A stretch of 64,000 bases of DNA from Hibiscus mutabilis (GCA_019671005.1 CM033725.1:33192678-33256677), one strand, 5' to 3'; positions 10,131-22,017 are shown, numbered from the stretch's first letter. Notes: generated by a model from the sequence alone, not told the origin. Translations and numbers: made by a program.

Positions 10131-10411
10131 ATCTATGTCTAATTTTGTAATAAGATTTTTTTAGTTTAAACAAATGCTTAAAATTTTATTTTCATTGGAA
10201 TATATATTTAAAGTATTTTTTTATTAAAATAAATATCTAAAATTTTATTTTTGGTTAAAATATGTGCTAAAGTAGGTGTCTAAGTTAATTTTAAAACAAG
10301 CCAAAAATAAAATTTAAAACACTTATTTTAGCTAAAAATATTTAGGCACCTATTAAAAAAAGAGACATAGATTTGGCACTTATTCTGTAGTTTAGCCTTT
10401 TTTTATTTTCT
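10131..10411. repeat. AT-rich repeat next to the eIF3m promoter
   Basis: Phrases such as 'aatgcttaaaattttatttt', 'tatgtgctaaagtaggtgtctaag' and 'ttaggcacctatt' resemble the 'gtgcttaaagttttaattttgg / aggcacctaaaat' wording of the palindrome at 62161-62960. It appears to be a decayed relative of that foldback family. The ends are unclear. Confidence 0.45.
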
Positions 10412-11385
10412 ATTAGGCTAAAGGGTCAAATTTGCACATGTTAATCTAAAATCTACAATGTTACCCCTAATATTTTTTCCTGTAATTTTGCCCTCAAAGT
10501 CAATCAGTTGCATCAATTTTACCTTTTGACCTATTTTGACCGTTAAAGTGCTGATGTGGCAGTTAACAATATTGACGTAGTAATTTTGCCCTATAAGTCA
10601 TTCATACAATTTTGCCCTCGAAGTCACTCAATTGCAGCAATTTTGCTCTCGGTTTATTTAGTTTTTGAATAAAATTGGATAAATAATTTAGTTTTTTGAG
10701 TTGAACTTTTACAAAATAGAATATATGAAAAATCGATTAACAAATTAGTGTAAATATCATTCGGGTCCCTGGTAATTTTAAAAATAAGCAAAGTGAGAAC
10801 ACTCACAAAAAAATCAAAATTAACTTCAATTTTTTTAAAAAAATCCATAAACTTAATAAAAATAAATAAAATTTTCAAAAAAATTATTGAAAATAAAAAC
10901 TAAAATAAAAATTACAATATATTAGGAATTATAAAATGATAAAAATATAAACATAGAAATAAAAAATATTTATAAAGTATTGAAAATGAAAAATTTTATC
11001 AAATGGTAAAATATAAATATAAAAAATCAAAATTTTAAAATATTTATAAAAACCATTAAAAAAACCATCGACTGTTTTTAGTTATGCTAAGTCAATTAAT
11101 ATTCCTTAAACATATTTTTAATAGAATCATCCTTCCATTATAGTAGTAATAAAACTTATTAAATATTAATAAGCAACAGTTTGATGTAAAGAAGCGAAAG
11201 AAAATTTGATGAAATTGTTCAATTTTTTTAATATTTTTAAATTTTTATATTTATATTTTATCATTTTATAATTTCTAATACATTTTAATTTTTATATTAG
11301 TTTTTATTTTCAATATTTTTTGAATATCTTATTTATTTTTATTAACTTTATAGATTTTTTTAAAAAATGAAGAATATTTAAATTT

Positions 11386-12370
11386 TGAAAGGCTCAATGT
11401 CTTCAACTGAAATTAGCGCCGATGAAGGGTGTAGAGATTTTTACTTGAAATTGGGAAAACAAAAACCGAAAAAGAAATGATAATTTGACACGATCGATTT
11501 AGAGTGGTTCGACCTTCTAACCAAGGTCTACATCCACTACCTTAGCATTCATACTAAAAATTTCTCAATTTACTAACAATGAATTCTTCCCTTTTTACTG
11601 GTTCAAGGGGTAACCTTACATCCCTATCTTTTCACGGGCTAAGATAGAACCCTCTCCCTAGTTTTTATAAGGATCAACTAGAACTTATCCTTCAATTATG
11701 AGGTCTTGACATTGTAAACAATTTACCTCTCTAGGTGGGTGTTTACGCAATTTGACTCACTAGGATTAAACTAAAAAATTTACAAGAGATTACAAAATAA
11801 GACAATAAAAACTCTACTCTTTTGATCTTTAAGCTCCGATGTCCATCATCATCTTCTTCAAGTGTCTTAAGCCTTCTTTTATAGTGTGGAATGAGTTACT
11901 AGCCATTTATGGTCGTTGGGATGGTTTGGAGCCGTTGGAGAACTTTAAAACGGAGCATTCAATGCTCACTTGCATATAAGTTTCGAAACTACTCAAAGAG
12001 TTTTGAAACTCTTCAAGTCAGATTTGAAAAATTGACCGATGGAGCCTAAAGTTCCGAAACTTACTCTATAGTTTCGAAACTTGAAAATTGTCTGGAATCA
12101 GAAGTATAGAAACTTCTGTAGAAGTATGGAAACTTCCGAATAAAAGTTTGAAAACTTCTGGTAAACTTTAGAAACTTTGCTCCAGCATTTTCATGAATTA
12201 AGTAATTTTGACTTTATGAAAATATTTTAAGTTGAGGAATGAGTCAAAACACCTAGAAAACATTTTTAAACATATTTTTCAAGTTTGATGAACTTTGAAT
12301 TATTTTTTTAATATTTGAATAAGTCCAAAAACATTTTTCATTGAGTTATATCAAAATAAATATCTCAACA
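11386..12370 (-). mobile_element. Solo LTR, copia-like, third decamer-bearing family
   Basis: The 985-bp segment begins TGAAAGGC and ends CAACA. It is flanked by AATTT (11381-11385) and TATTT (12371-12375), a 4-of-5 duplication. It disrupts the foldback arm exactly at these points. The block 'gtggttcgaccttctaacc...ggtctacatccactaccttagcat' matches the R/U5 region of the copia LTRs at 1762 and 22018, in minus orientation. A TATA box, TATAAAAG, lies at 11876-11883 (minus). No primer site or gag follows, so it is a solo LTR. Confidence 0.75.
11980..12175. repeat. Array of paired GTTTCGAAAC-like decamers
   Basis: Four pairs were read: 11980-12009, 12051-12080, 12104-12133 and 12146-12175. Members are GTTTCGAAAC, GTTTTGAAAC, GTTCCGAAAC, GTATAGAAAC, GTATGGAAAC, GTTTGAAAAC and CTTTAGAAAC. 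All four spacers are exactly 10 bp. The array is about 100 bp upstream of the LTR TATA box. The arrangement matches that of the GTATCGATAC arrays although the core differs. Confidence 0.9.
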
Positions 12371-12737
12371 TATTTTTTGTAAGAGTTGTCACTTTGCTTA
12401 TTTTTAAAATTACCAGGGACCCAAAGGATATTTACATCAATTTGTTAATCGATTTTTCATATATACTGTTTGTAAAAGTTCAACTTGAAAAACTAAATTA
12501 TTTATCCAATTTTATTCAAAAACTAATTAAACCGAGGACAAAATTACTGTAATTGAATGACTTCGAGGGCAAATTTGTGATGCCAGTGCCGTTAACTGCC
12601 ACATCAGCACTTTAATGGTCAAAGGACAAAATTGATGTAATTGAATGACTTTGAAGAAAAAATTATAAGAAAAAAATTAAGGACAATATTATTGATTTCA
12701 AATTATTATAGGGACAAATTTAACCATTTAGCCTTTC

Positions 12738-13079
12738 TATTATAGACGGATATTATCGTCTATTAGATCTGTTCTCTTCAAAGAACACGTACGTGGCTGT
12801 ATTAAATTTGATATTTTTTGGACAAAATCTCTATAATTTCATATTTGAGTAATCTACATAATTTAGTCACACGAGTTCTATGTGTGTTTATGTTTTGCTT
12901 ATTGAACTTTTAAAATTTTTAATTTTATTATCAAGCTTTTATATTTTCTTTTTTAGATCACTCGATCGTTTATCTTTAACGCCGTTTAATATTTTGGTAA
13001 ATTTATGGAAAAAATTATAAAACTTTCATCTCAAACCTAGACTTTCACAAGCTTGTGTATTTACACTATAAAAGCTTAA
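12738..13079. other. AT-rich spacer
   Basis: No gene or clear repeat was recognised. A short inverted pair (AGACGGATAT / ATTATCGTCT) lies near 12745-12765. Confidence 0.4.
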
Positions 13080-13260
13080 ATACTAAATTCCTAACCTAAC
13101 CCTAAAAAACTATACCCTAAACCTTGTACTCTAAATTCTAAACACTAACCTTAAATTCTAAACCCTACAACCTAAACTCCTAAACTTTAAACCCTAACAC
13201 ATAAAACTAAAAGGCACATGTAAACTAAAGTTTACACGGCATGTGTATCAAAGTTTTTCC
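13080..13260. repeat. Degenerate CCCTAAA telomere-like tract
   Basis: Many variants of CCCTAAAC, CTAAATTCTAAAC and CCTAACC are present, followed by 'aaggcacatgtaaactaaag'. The wording matches 4640-4798, so both belong to one dispersed family. Confidence 0.65.
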
Positions 13261-13619
13261 CTTGATTCATTAGCACTAGAGTATTTTTCCAAATTCAAAC
13301 TAGATTAGGCAGTGACGTATCTAGAAAAATATCATCAGTTGGGTCAGTATATATAGAAATATAAATTTATCTGACATAACTCGTATATATATAAATATTT
13401 GAAATTTTAAAATTTCACTCCAATAACCTAAAAAATCTTTTATTATTTACATATTTATTTAAATAAAATCTAAGTATTTCCTAAAATAATTTTAGTTTTT
13501 ATCTATAGTTTAATTGATTTGTCAAAAATATAAGTCATAAAATGTGAATTTAAATTTATTTAAATATTTTATTCTCTAGCATGTTTCAGTAAAATTAACT
13601 GAGAAGTATATTGCATTCT

Positions 13620-13745
13620 TTTTTATCTAGGGGAAGAAAGGGGGTGCTTCTACCGGGTCTAGAACTCATAACCTAAGAGAATGTAAGGGAACAAATATAA
13701 ACAACTTGACCAACCAACCAAATGTGCTTGCTCAAAGTATATTAC
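13620..13745 (-). repeat. Possible tRNA-derived SINE head
   Basis: On the minus strand 'GGTTATGAGTTCTAGACCC' resembles a pol III B box. The sequence 'TTGGTTGGTTGGTCAAG', about 45 bases before it, could be a degraded A box. The pattern is typical of decayed plant tRNA-derived SINEs. No A-rich tail or target duplication was found. Confidence 0.35.
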
Positions 13746-13818
13746 ATTCTTATCATCTTTAAGTTATCTTTTTCTAAAGACATTGGAGATGAGTAATAGA
13801 CTTTTTACTAAAAAATAT

Positions 13819-14470
13819 GGTCATGTTTGACAATTAGCAAATAGCTGATAGCGGATTATATTAGCTGATAGTTGATTTGACTAGCGAATTGTATTAGCTT
13901 ATTGTATAAAAGTCTTTGGTAAAATTAATTGATAGCTTATAGCTGTTTGATTATTTAAACAAGCAAAATGACATATAATGACATGATTATATTCAATATT
14001 TGTTTGAATATTTTATTAGTTATCAATATTTTGTATCTATTAATATTAATTAGATTTATGAAAATTATTTTTTTTAATATAACATTACTAAGCATATTTG
14101 AAATATTTATGTATTAATTTATTATTTATATAATTATTTTAATACAATTTAATTCATTATTAAATTTAAATAAACATATAAATATGTGAGAATAAAAAGA
14201 AAAAGAATTTGAGGGTGAAGAATTAAAATAAAAAGGTTAAATTTAGGTTATTTGAAGAATTAAAAGAGTCTTTACAACTCTTATGTCAAACCTCTAATTT
14301 CAAAAAGCTCATATTAGCATTTTTTCAAAATTAAAGGTTTCACCCCCAATCCGCTATTTTAATAAGTTATTCACCAAGCATCCTAATTAGCGGATTTGAT
14401 TGGTCAAAGTTTTAATTTTAGCTTAAACCTCTGCTTTGAGCTCAAACCGGTGTTTACCAAACAATGCCTA
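13819..14470. mobile_element. Probable hAT-type MITE
   Basis: The left end GGTCATGTTTGACAATTAGC approximately mirrors the right end, which on the minus strand reads AGGCATTGTTTGGTAAAC. This GGCCATGTTTGG-type terminus is common among plant hAT MITEs. The phrases 'tagcggattatatta' and 'ccgctattttaataag' are inverted subterminal copies. The middle is AT-rich and non-coding. No clean 8-bp duplication is seen. Confidence 0.5.
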
Positions 14471-15020
14471 TATCTTTTCACTTTAATTTTATTCTTAATT
14501 TAATTTAATTTTTTGTTTTTATTTTATCATCATTATATACTAGGGTAAAACCCAAATTACATTTGGGGAATTCAATTTTTTAAAAAAAAATATTTGGAGA
14601 TGAGTAAAAAATATGTTTAAATTATTTTATTAAAAATAATTATATATTATTTATAAAATGTAATGAAAATATAAATAACCCAATTTTCTTTTTCTATTTT
14701 CCCTTTTATTTTACTTGAACTTTGTCTTGAACTAATGTCCATTTTCTCTTTTTTCTTACTTAGAAAAAATCTAATATATATTATTATAAATAAAAGAAAT
14801 TTTTTAGGCATGGTGAGCCATGACCTAAGTAGGCCTAGGCCTAGATCCACCTCTACCTGCCATTGGGGGACATCAAAAATCCCAAAACGTGTTGCTCCTA
14901 TAGTTACACGAGGGCAACACAACCACGTACATTTCAACTATTGTGATTCAAGGACCATATATGCCTCTTTCGAAGCCTTCACCTAATATAAAGCACGGAG
15001 CTTGATCATAACGAACATTT
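14471..15020. other. AT-rich spacer with a short GC-rich patch
   Basis: No gene was recognised. A patch at about 14810-14960 has TAGGCCTAGGCCTA (a self-complementary run near 14829-14842) and 'cacgtacatttc'. No reading frame has family resemblance. Confidence 0.4.
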
Positions 15021-15217
15021 TGTTGTGAATAAAGTAAAGATCAAGAACAAGATGTGAAACAAAGAGAGAGACTTGTATTATATTCTCAAAGTAGGGTTGT
15101 GTACAATGCTTTCCAAACTCTATATTTATAGGCATAAGATGGAAACCCTAATAATAAAATACATTAAAGTCTCATTTAATATATGGATATCCACCATAAA
15201 TAAAGATATTCATAACA
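15021..15217 (-). repeat. 3' LTR of the decayed copia element
   Basis: The LTR begins TGTTGTGAATAAAG and ends ATTCATAACA. It aligns along its whole length with 20106-20321, apart from a 19-bp gap ('aaaatagatgaacaagaac' in the other copy). Confidence 0.9.
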
Positions 15218-18200
15218 CCCCCCTTAGATATCCATGAAGATTATGTGCCTCGTTAAAAACTTACTAAGATAAAAACCCAGTGGGAAAAAATTCTTTAGTG
15301 AAGGAAAAAGAGTACACATCTTTGATACGCGTAACATGTTGCCTCATTAAAAACCTTACCAAGAAAACCCATTGGGACAAAACCTCGGTTAACGGAAAAA
15401 GAGTGCAGCGCGTATTTACTCCCCCTCATGAAAATATCACATAAGATATTTGAATATTCATAATTCGATCTTGAATACTATTTTTCTAAAGATCGTGAGG
15501 GATGAAACTTTGGAGTAATATGTTCCGTGATATATCCATGATGTATCCACCTTGCATATCTCTACACAAGATAGCTTTGTATCATATCTTGTGAAAGTAA
15601 ATCACATATCTTCTGAATATGTTGGGTCAATGGTCTTAGCCAAACACATTTTTTGGCTTACCTCATGCGTAACAATTATTTCTACAAGATTTGAGGAGGC
15701 ATCGTCAAATGTTTGAAGATCTAAAGGTAATGAACTTTGTATATTCATGAATATTTCTTGACCAGCTAATATATGGTGCTTCAAGATCAAGAAAAGATAT
15801 AATTATCTTTATTCACATCCAACAATCTTACAATTATTGAGATACTCAATAGATATGCTTTATCCATATTGAATCTTCTTTAAGATTCTTTCAGCTTATG
15901 TCCATTCATAGACAAAAACGCATGTGCTTGATCTTTAGGTCAAGAAAAAACCACATCTCAAAATTCTTTTTCTCAAATACTTTCATTAAATACTTTGAAA
16001 GCTCTTTATGAGTTTTGAATTTGAAGCTCTTTAGGAGTTCTAATGATATTCAAATTATCATAATGAATCTTGATTCAAACTCCTTTATAAAATACATATG
16101 GAAATATGATCATTCTTATAGTATTTCCTCAATTAGTACTCACTAAGGTGATTATACCAAATGCGCCAAAATATAAATATTCAAGGGACATATCTAAATA
16201 AATTTTCTCGGAAATTTCCAAATGCTTCTCGCATTTTAAATCCGTCAATGATAAATTTTCTTTTATAGGGATCCACAAAATGATAAGACGTATATAAAAT
16301 ATTTCATAACTGCCAAAGTAATTGCATCCACCATGAAGTAATTAAAACTCTTCATAAATCATAATTCAAGTCGTATTTACGACTACTTATTTGTGCCTCA
16401 CTTGCATTACACCTTTAGGTGTTTGGATTGTTGGTCCAAATACTTCTCTTTTAGAAGTTCAAAGCGTCTTTCTACATTGTCCAATTCAATATCTATACTT
16501 TTGAATATTTTTCTATACATGATCCTCATTTTGTTCTTTTACTTCTATAGAAACATTGTTTGAAAAATCGTTGTCGACAACTTTTCTATTTCGGTTCCAT
16601 TCTCGTAGTGACATAACTCATCGAGATCTCTTCAAGATTTCAATCTTTATTTTAGATACCAGAAACTCTTCAAGAGTTTTATTATTAGTTATGTTTTGGG
16701 TCTTTTCATGAGCACCAGTTTCCAATATATGACCATCTCATACTACTTTCTATTTACGAGAATTTTGATCATTGGAACCAGTTTCAACTATCATGCTCCA
16801 GGCATGATTTACATCCATTCGCTCTAACATGAATTCAAATTTAGAGCATTTTCAGTCGGTATATGAGACTTGATTACTCTCATTAGGCCAGTAAATATGT
16901 CTGGCAGATGACATACAATAACTTGAATTATCTTATGAACTTTTAGTTCATATTAGAGGATCTAAATAATGATAATTCATTTCCTTCTTTATCCAACTGA
17001 TTATTCTCTCCCCCTGATGTTGAAGAAAAAAATCATCTCATAAATGATTCTCCAATTAATGTTTAAGAATTTAAACATAAAAGGAGACTCGTACTCAATA
17101 TATATTCTCAACCCTTTTTATTTACCTATTTTGTGCATTGTGGTGGAGCAATTCATATCGCACATTCAAAAATTATAAAATGGGAAATGTATGGCTTCTG
17201 ACCAAAACCAATCATAACGGGGAGTTTATTATAATTCGTTGGCTTGATGCGTATAAGTGCTGCTATATGTGAAATACCATATAGATAATTTTGTTCTCAT
17301 AGTTTAGCTATTAAAGAGGAGGCATCCAATTAAAATTTTGCTAAACTATATTTTTCATAATCAATAGGCTTTGTAACAACTAATATAGCCTAAAATATAA
17401 ACCCACTAACTTTTGCAAGACAAATAGTCTAACTGCATAATCTGAATCCTTTTATAATCAATATCACAAACTTCTGGTTGTAAGTTGATAAAACAATGTA
17501 GATGCATCTACTAAAATCATATAAAACTTTCCATATTTGTGGATACATAGGCCCATATTTCATTCAGATATGCAAGACATGTAGTCTCAACTTTTAGTAA
17601 GTGGGATCTTAATCATTTCCTTTGAGAACGTAACACAAGAACTTCATGTTCTTTTAGTAAGTGGAATTTAATCAATTCCTTTGAGAACAAGCACCACAAG
17701 AACTTCAGGCTCTTTTAATAAATGTGCATATAAATCTCAATAGCTTTCACATCATTATTGATTAGGATGGTCTAACCGATCATGCCAACTATATATACAT
17801 GTGTATATATCTCTGAATTTGTAAACTTCTTGTTTACCATAACACGTGATTCAATCTCACTTGTACATGTGTGGTACAAATTTTGAAATACAAGTTTCTT
17901 TAAAATTTGATAATACATTGTCCACCAAAAATTGTTCATTTGAATAGGAATTTATTTAGCTCTCTCGGAGCTTTCAACGGAAATTATTCTTTTGGTAGCG
18001 ATATATAACTCTTCTAGAGCTTTCAACTGACTTTTTGGCTACTATAACTTATATCCAGATTGGCTTATTTCAAATGCCAATTGATAACCTATGTTATCTA
18101 TAATTCCCGAAGGATTATTTTGCAAACTCATATTGCTCTCTTAAAATTTCCACTTCTACTGGTGACAATATCATTACCATTAGCGATAATTATTACAATA

Positions 18201-18699
18201 TTCGCGATGCTGTACTTTTCATAATGTGCTTTCTCTCGAGAACTTATTGCTCTTCTGGAGCATCAGTATTTTCAGTACTTTGAGATATAGTACTCACATT
18301 ATTCCCTTGCATTTAAATGGGAAAATATATCTTATGCTTTTGCTGAGCTTAAGTCGTCACCATATATTGTATTTGACAAGTAATCATGTGAAACAAAATA
18401 AATAAATGTCATAATATATATATATATACAAACCAACATAAAACAAAGATTTAATCATCGTACGCGGCATTATTAAACCAGTTCACAAGGTCCTTTAGAA
18501 ACCTCCTTTGAGACCAGTAGCCTCGTAGAACGGGATGTCCAGCCAATATATTTGGATTAAACCAACATAAACATATAACATATTAACTAATTAAAGAATA
18601 TACTTTCGGCATTAAATTAATATATAAAGTGCAAATAATTAATGCGTAAAGTAAATAAATATAAAATAAATTAAATTAAAAGATCAATAATTCTCTTCA

Positions 18700-20040
18700 A
18701 GGTTTTGAGAATAATTAGAAAACAATATATTTCTTTCAAGGTTTAGAAGGAAATCAACAACATCCAAATGAGTTGGACCAACATCATCTTCTGTATTTTC
18801 GCAAACAAAATTTGCTTCCATTTTCTTTTCTTTATCAATCAATGATTGTTGATTTTTCAGCGTACGACACGTACGAGACCAATAGTTTATAACGTCACAT
18901 TAGTAATAAAAAGGATTTCGCTTCCTTAGAATGATATTTATTACTCTTGTCATCCTTATAACCTCACTACCAGTAGATATAAGTATTCTTAAAATGACCA
19001 TATTTTCCATTCATAGCTTCAATCGCGACCACAACTATTAATGTGATCTTTATTCTTTCCATAATATAATCTCACATTCACTTCAGGGAATGGAGTGGAG
19101 CCAGTGGGCCTTTAAAACTTTTTTTCACGATATTGTGTCTGAGGACAACATTATTTGCGTGAAAAGTTGAGTATGTTTTTATTAACATATCCTCATCATT
19201 GATAATAGCATAGAATAAACATCATGCTTGCAGTCACTTCAGGTAATGCCTCCCACAAAAAATTTTGGATCAAGACGAATTTTCGTAACTTGAACTTGGG
19301 AGAAATCTTTAGTCGAGTTTTTCGAAATAGAAAAATTATTGCTTTCGAGCAAATATAGACTTTATAATAGTCTTCTTGTAGATTCAAAATCACTCTGATT
19401 TACCACACTTTAAAATCGTAATTTAAAGAATAAAAATAAAAATAAAGTTTACCGATATTGATTTTCCTCTTGAGGACAATGGAGATATAGGAAATGATCA
19501 AGACAGCTTCTCATAATCTCTTTATGTCATGTCTCTATCCAAGTCATTTAAGGACATGTAAAACTCAAAATACGACTAAAAATATAAACTCTCGTTTATA
19601 AAGTAATGTAAATAAAAATTGATCTCAATATAAACATATTGAAGAAACGTACCTCTTTAGATTTTATCTTGATTCAAGCCATGATTTTTAAGCCATTGAA
19701 GCATATAATGTAAAACTCAAACATGGTTAAAAACATAATCTCTCATCAAATAAATAGCCACAAACTTCTGATCATGTATTATTATTTATTAAGCAGACTA
19801 ACAAATAAATAATTTTATTTTTTTAAAGCTTTCCTTGAAAATACTCAAAAACCGTGCGCAAGGGGATGTTAATTGTTTCAATAAAACAAACATGAATAGA
19901 TGGCTACATATTATTGTTTTGTTAGGTTTGTTTTATATATTTGAGTGGCAACACGAACAAGAACTTGATGTCGTGATTAATCAATCAGTAAAACAATATA
20001 TAGATAAACAGAACATACCAGATGTAGTCGCAAAATCAAA
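18700..20040 (-). pseudogene. Copia gag relic with HWSRTC-type zinc knuckle
   Basis: On the minus strand a KTYSTFHANNVVLRHNIV segment (about 19125-19185) matches the 'KTFSTFHASNVLLQ' block of this copia lineage. It is followed by PEVNVRLYYGKNKDHINSC and a knuckle with CDVINYWSRTCRT at about 18855-18895, where the usual GHWSRTC histidine is now Tyr. NFVCENTEDDVGPTHLDVVDF follows at about 18765-18820. Frames are disrupted between blocks. No other part of pol was convincingly readable. Confidence 0.75.
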
Positions 20041-20105
20041 TTGAAATCCTTTTCGAGAACCACCAATAAGAACCATAATAATCGAGCGAGATCATGCTGG
20101 TAACG

Positions 20106-20321
20106 TGTTGTGAATAAAGTAAAGAGCTAGAACAAAATAGATGAACAAGAACAAGATGTGAAACAAAGAGAGAGACTTGTATTATATTCTCAAAGTAGGA
20201 TTGTATACAATGCTTTCCAAACTCTATATTTATAGGCATAAGATGGAAACCCTAATAATAAAATACATTAAAGTCTCATTTAATATATGGATATCCACCA
20301 TAAATAAAGATATTCATAACA
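20106..20321 (-). repeat. 5' LTR of the decayed copia element
   Basis: Same termini and wording as 15021-15217. It lies upstream in the element's minus-strand sense, next to the gag relic. Confidence 0.9.
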
Positions 20322-20354
20322 TATTTCTATATTATTCAGTAAGTATAATGTTAA

Positions 20355-21225
20355 AAAATATTCTTAACGTTTGATTGAATAATCATTTTAGTTCATATTC
20401 TTTTTTGAAGCAATTTAACTCTCAAAGTTTCATTTTGGGTCAAAATGACCACTCTACAGGTGAAAAATGTTAGTCAACTAATGATAAATAGCTTTAAATA
20501 ACTTGACAAGATGACACATCAGTAGGAAAAAATATATTTTATCTTTTATATAATTTTATAAAATTATTTTTTAATTGATATGACATTCTTTCAAGTTAAC
20601 ACTTTTTTCTATATAACACTGTCATGTCAATGTGCAGTGCCATGTAGGTTTGCCACGTGATTTCAAGCGTTTTGCTGTTAGTTGACTAACAATTTCATCT
20701 GTAAAGGGGTCATTTTGACCCAAAATAAAATATTGAAGTTAAATTTAGGGATGACCATTTTACCCGACTCGATTGAGTTCCGACCCGACCCGATCAGGTT
20801 GGATTCTTTTTTTGTAGAAAATTCGGGTGTTGGTTGGGTCGAGTTTATGGTGGAAAATATTCGACCCGACCTGAGACTAATAATGTAATTTTTCCCATAT
20901 ATTTTTAGGGATATTCCCAATAATTCTCCCTATATATATATTTACAATTAGGTCATTAAAATTGAATTTTTTATAGTTAGGTCCCAAATTTTTTTCTACC
21001 ATTAAGTCCCTAAAATTTAAATTTTTAATAGCTCAGGTCAGGTCGGGTTCGGTTTTAAGTATATAATTCTCTGGTCGTGTCGGGTCAGGTTTTTTCAAGT
21101 ATGAGGTCGGGTCAGGTTCAGATGTGCCAAAAACTCGACCCGACCCGTGCCCATCCCTAGTTAAATTGCTTCAAAAAAGAAAAGGAACCAAAGTGACTAT
21201 TCAATCAAACATTAGGGATATTTTT
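20355..21225. mobile_element. Foldback element interrupted by an hAT MITE
   Basis: The left arm 'ttcttaacgtttgattgaata' pairs with the right arm 'tattcaatcaaacattaggga'. Further in, left 'ttttttgaagcaatttaac' and 'ttttgggtcaaaatgacc' pair with right 'ggtcattttgacccaaaa' and 'aaattgcttcaaaaaa'. The left 'gttagtcaactaa' pairs with right 'ttagttgactaac'. The right arm is interrupted at 20746-21159. Without that insert the element is about 450 bp. Confidence 0.85.
20746..21159. mobile_element. hAT-type MITE with exact 8-bp target duplication
   Basis: The ends are TAGGGATG and CATCCCTA, a perfect 8-bp terminal inverted repeat. The flanks are GTTAAATT at 20738-20745 and again at 21160-21167, an exact 8-bp duplication. 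The 414-bp interior is filled with CGACCCGACCCG and its complement GTCGGGTCAGGT in both orientations. Coding capacity is absent. TAGGGATG termini and 8-bp duplication fit the hAT superfamily. Confidence 0.9.
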
Positions 21226-22017
21226 TTGCCTTTATGCCCATTTATTAATAAGACATTCTTTAGTTAAAACTTAAAACTTAAAATATCCCCATCCTAAATA
21301 TTTTACCATATTTTGATGCATATATTATATGTAATTAATCTCTCGACTAATTTTAAATTAAAGGTAGATGTATAAATAAAACAACATTAATAACTTGGTT
21401 ATCATAATATAAAATATATTTTAATTGATCACCAGAAGCTACAAACATGTGAATATTATATTAATTCTTTTAATTGATCTCTTGCATGTAGTATACATTA
21501 TTGTTTTTCTTTTAATAGATATTGTTATAATGTTGAGATGTATAATACCTATTTTCGTCCGGGCTCAAGCTCAATAATAAATTAAATCCCAAAGTCTATT
21601 TTATATCCAAAAATCAGTCCATTACAATCCTCAACCCATTTATAGTACCGAATACAACCCATCACCTATTACATTTCTATTGACCCACTAAATCTAAGCC
21701 CAAACAACCCAACCCTTAACCTATCTAACTAACCCTAATATACCCTATCCAGCTCAGCCGCTGTCAACATTCCCAACCCTTTAACTGCCCTTCTAGAACC
21801 ATCCACCTCCTGTGACTATTGGCCTTTTAGCTTCCCTGCCATGTTAGCAGCCACATCGACATTGCATCTAAGACTCCTCCATGCAGGATTCGGGACCACT
21901 GGTCCCCTTTCCTTGTCCTTCCTCGAGCCTCCTTAGACATACAAACAAAATGTTTAGAAAATCAAAAATAGAAGATGACACACATGAATATGGACAAAGA
22001 AATCAAGCAGCCAATAG
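21226..22017. other. Non-coding spacer
   Basis: No gene was recognised. A CCCAA- and ACCC-rich part at 21555-21790 resembles decayed LTR or repeat sequence but could not be assigned. Confidence 0.4.

Larger units (their letters stand above)
10412..12737. mobile_element. Foldback element with about 0.5-kb arms, one arm interrupted by a solo LTR
   Basis: The left arm starts TAGGCTAAAGGGTCAAATTTG. The right arm ends CAAATTTAACCATTTAGCC, its complement. Pairing continues for several hundred bases, for example left 'gctgatgtggcagttaac' with right 'gttaactgccacatcagc'. Another matching block is left 'gggtccctggtaattttaaaaataagcaaagtgag' (about 10767-10797) with its complement in the right arm at 12392-12422. 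The right arm resumes on the inner side at 11220-11385, complementary to 10840-10960. The solo LTR at 11386-12370 sits within the right arm. No coding region is present. Confidence 0.85.
15021..20321 (-). mobile_element. Decayed copia element with both LTRs, 5.3 kb
   Basis: Short direct LTRs bound this minus-strand element. The flanks CATTT (15016-15020) and TATTT (20322-20326) agree at 4 of 5 positions. The polypurine tract is seen beside the left LTR (minus-strand AAGGGGGG, 15218-15225). The sequence next to the right LTR on the minus strand reads GTTACCAGCATGAT, close to the GTTATCAGCACGA primer region of a plant copia lineage I recall (Ale-like). Gag is recognisable. The integrase and RT region has no frame of any length, so the element is old. 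Confidence 0.85.

Noticed and set aside
15602..15790. Separate small host gene on the minus strand
   Set aside because: It lies within the bounded decayed copia element and is better explained as a fragment of its pol, although the domain could not be named.
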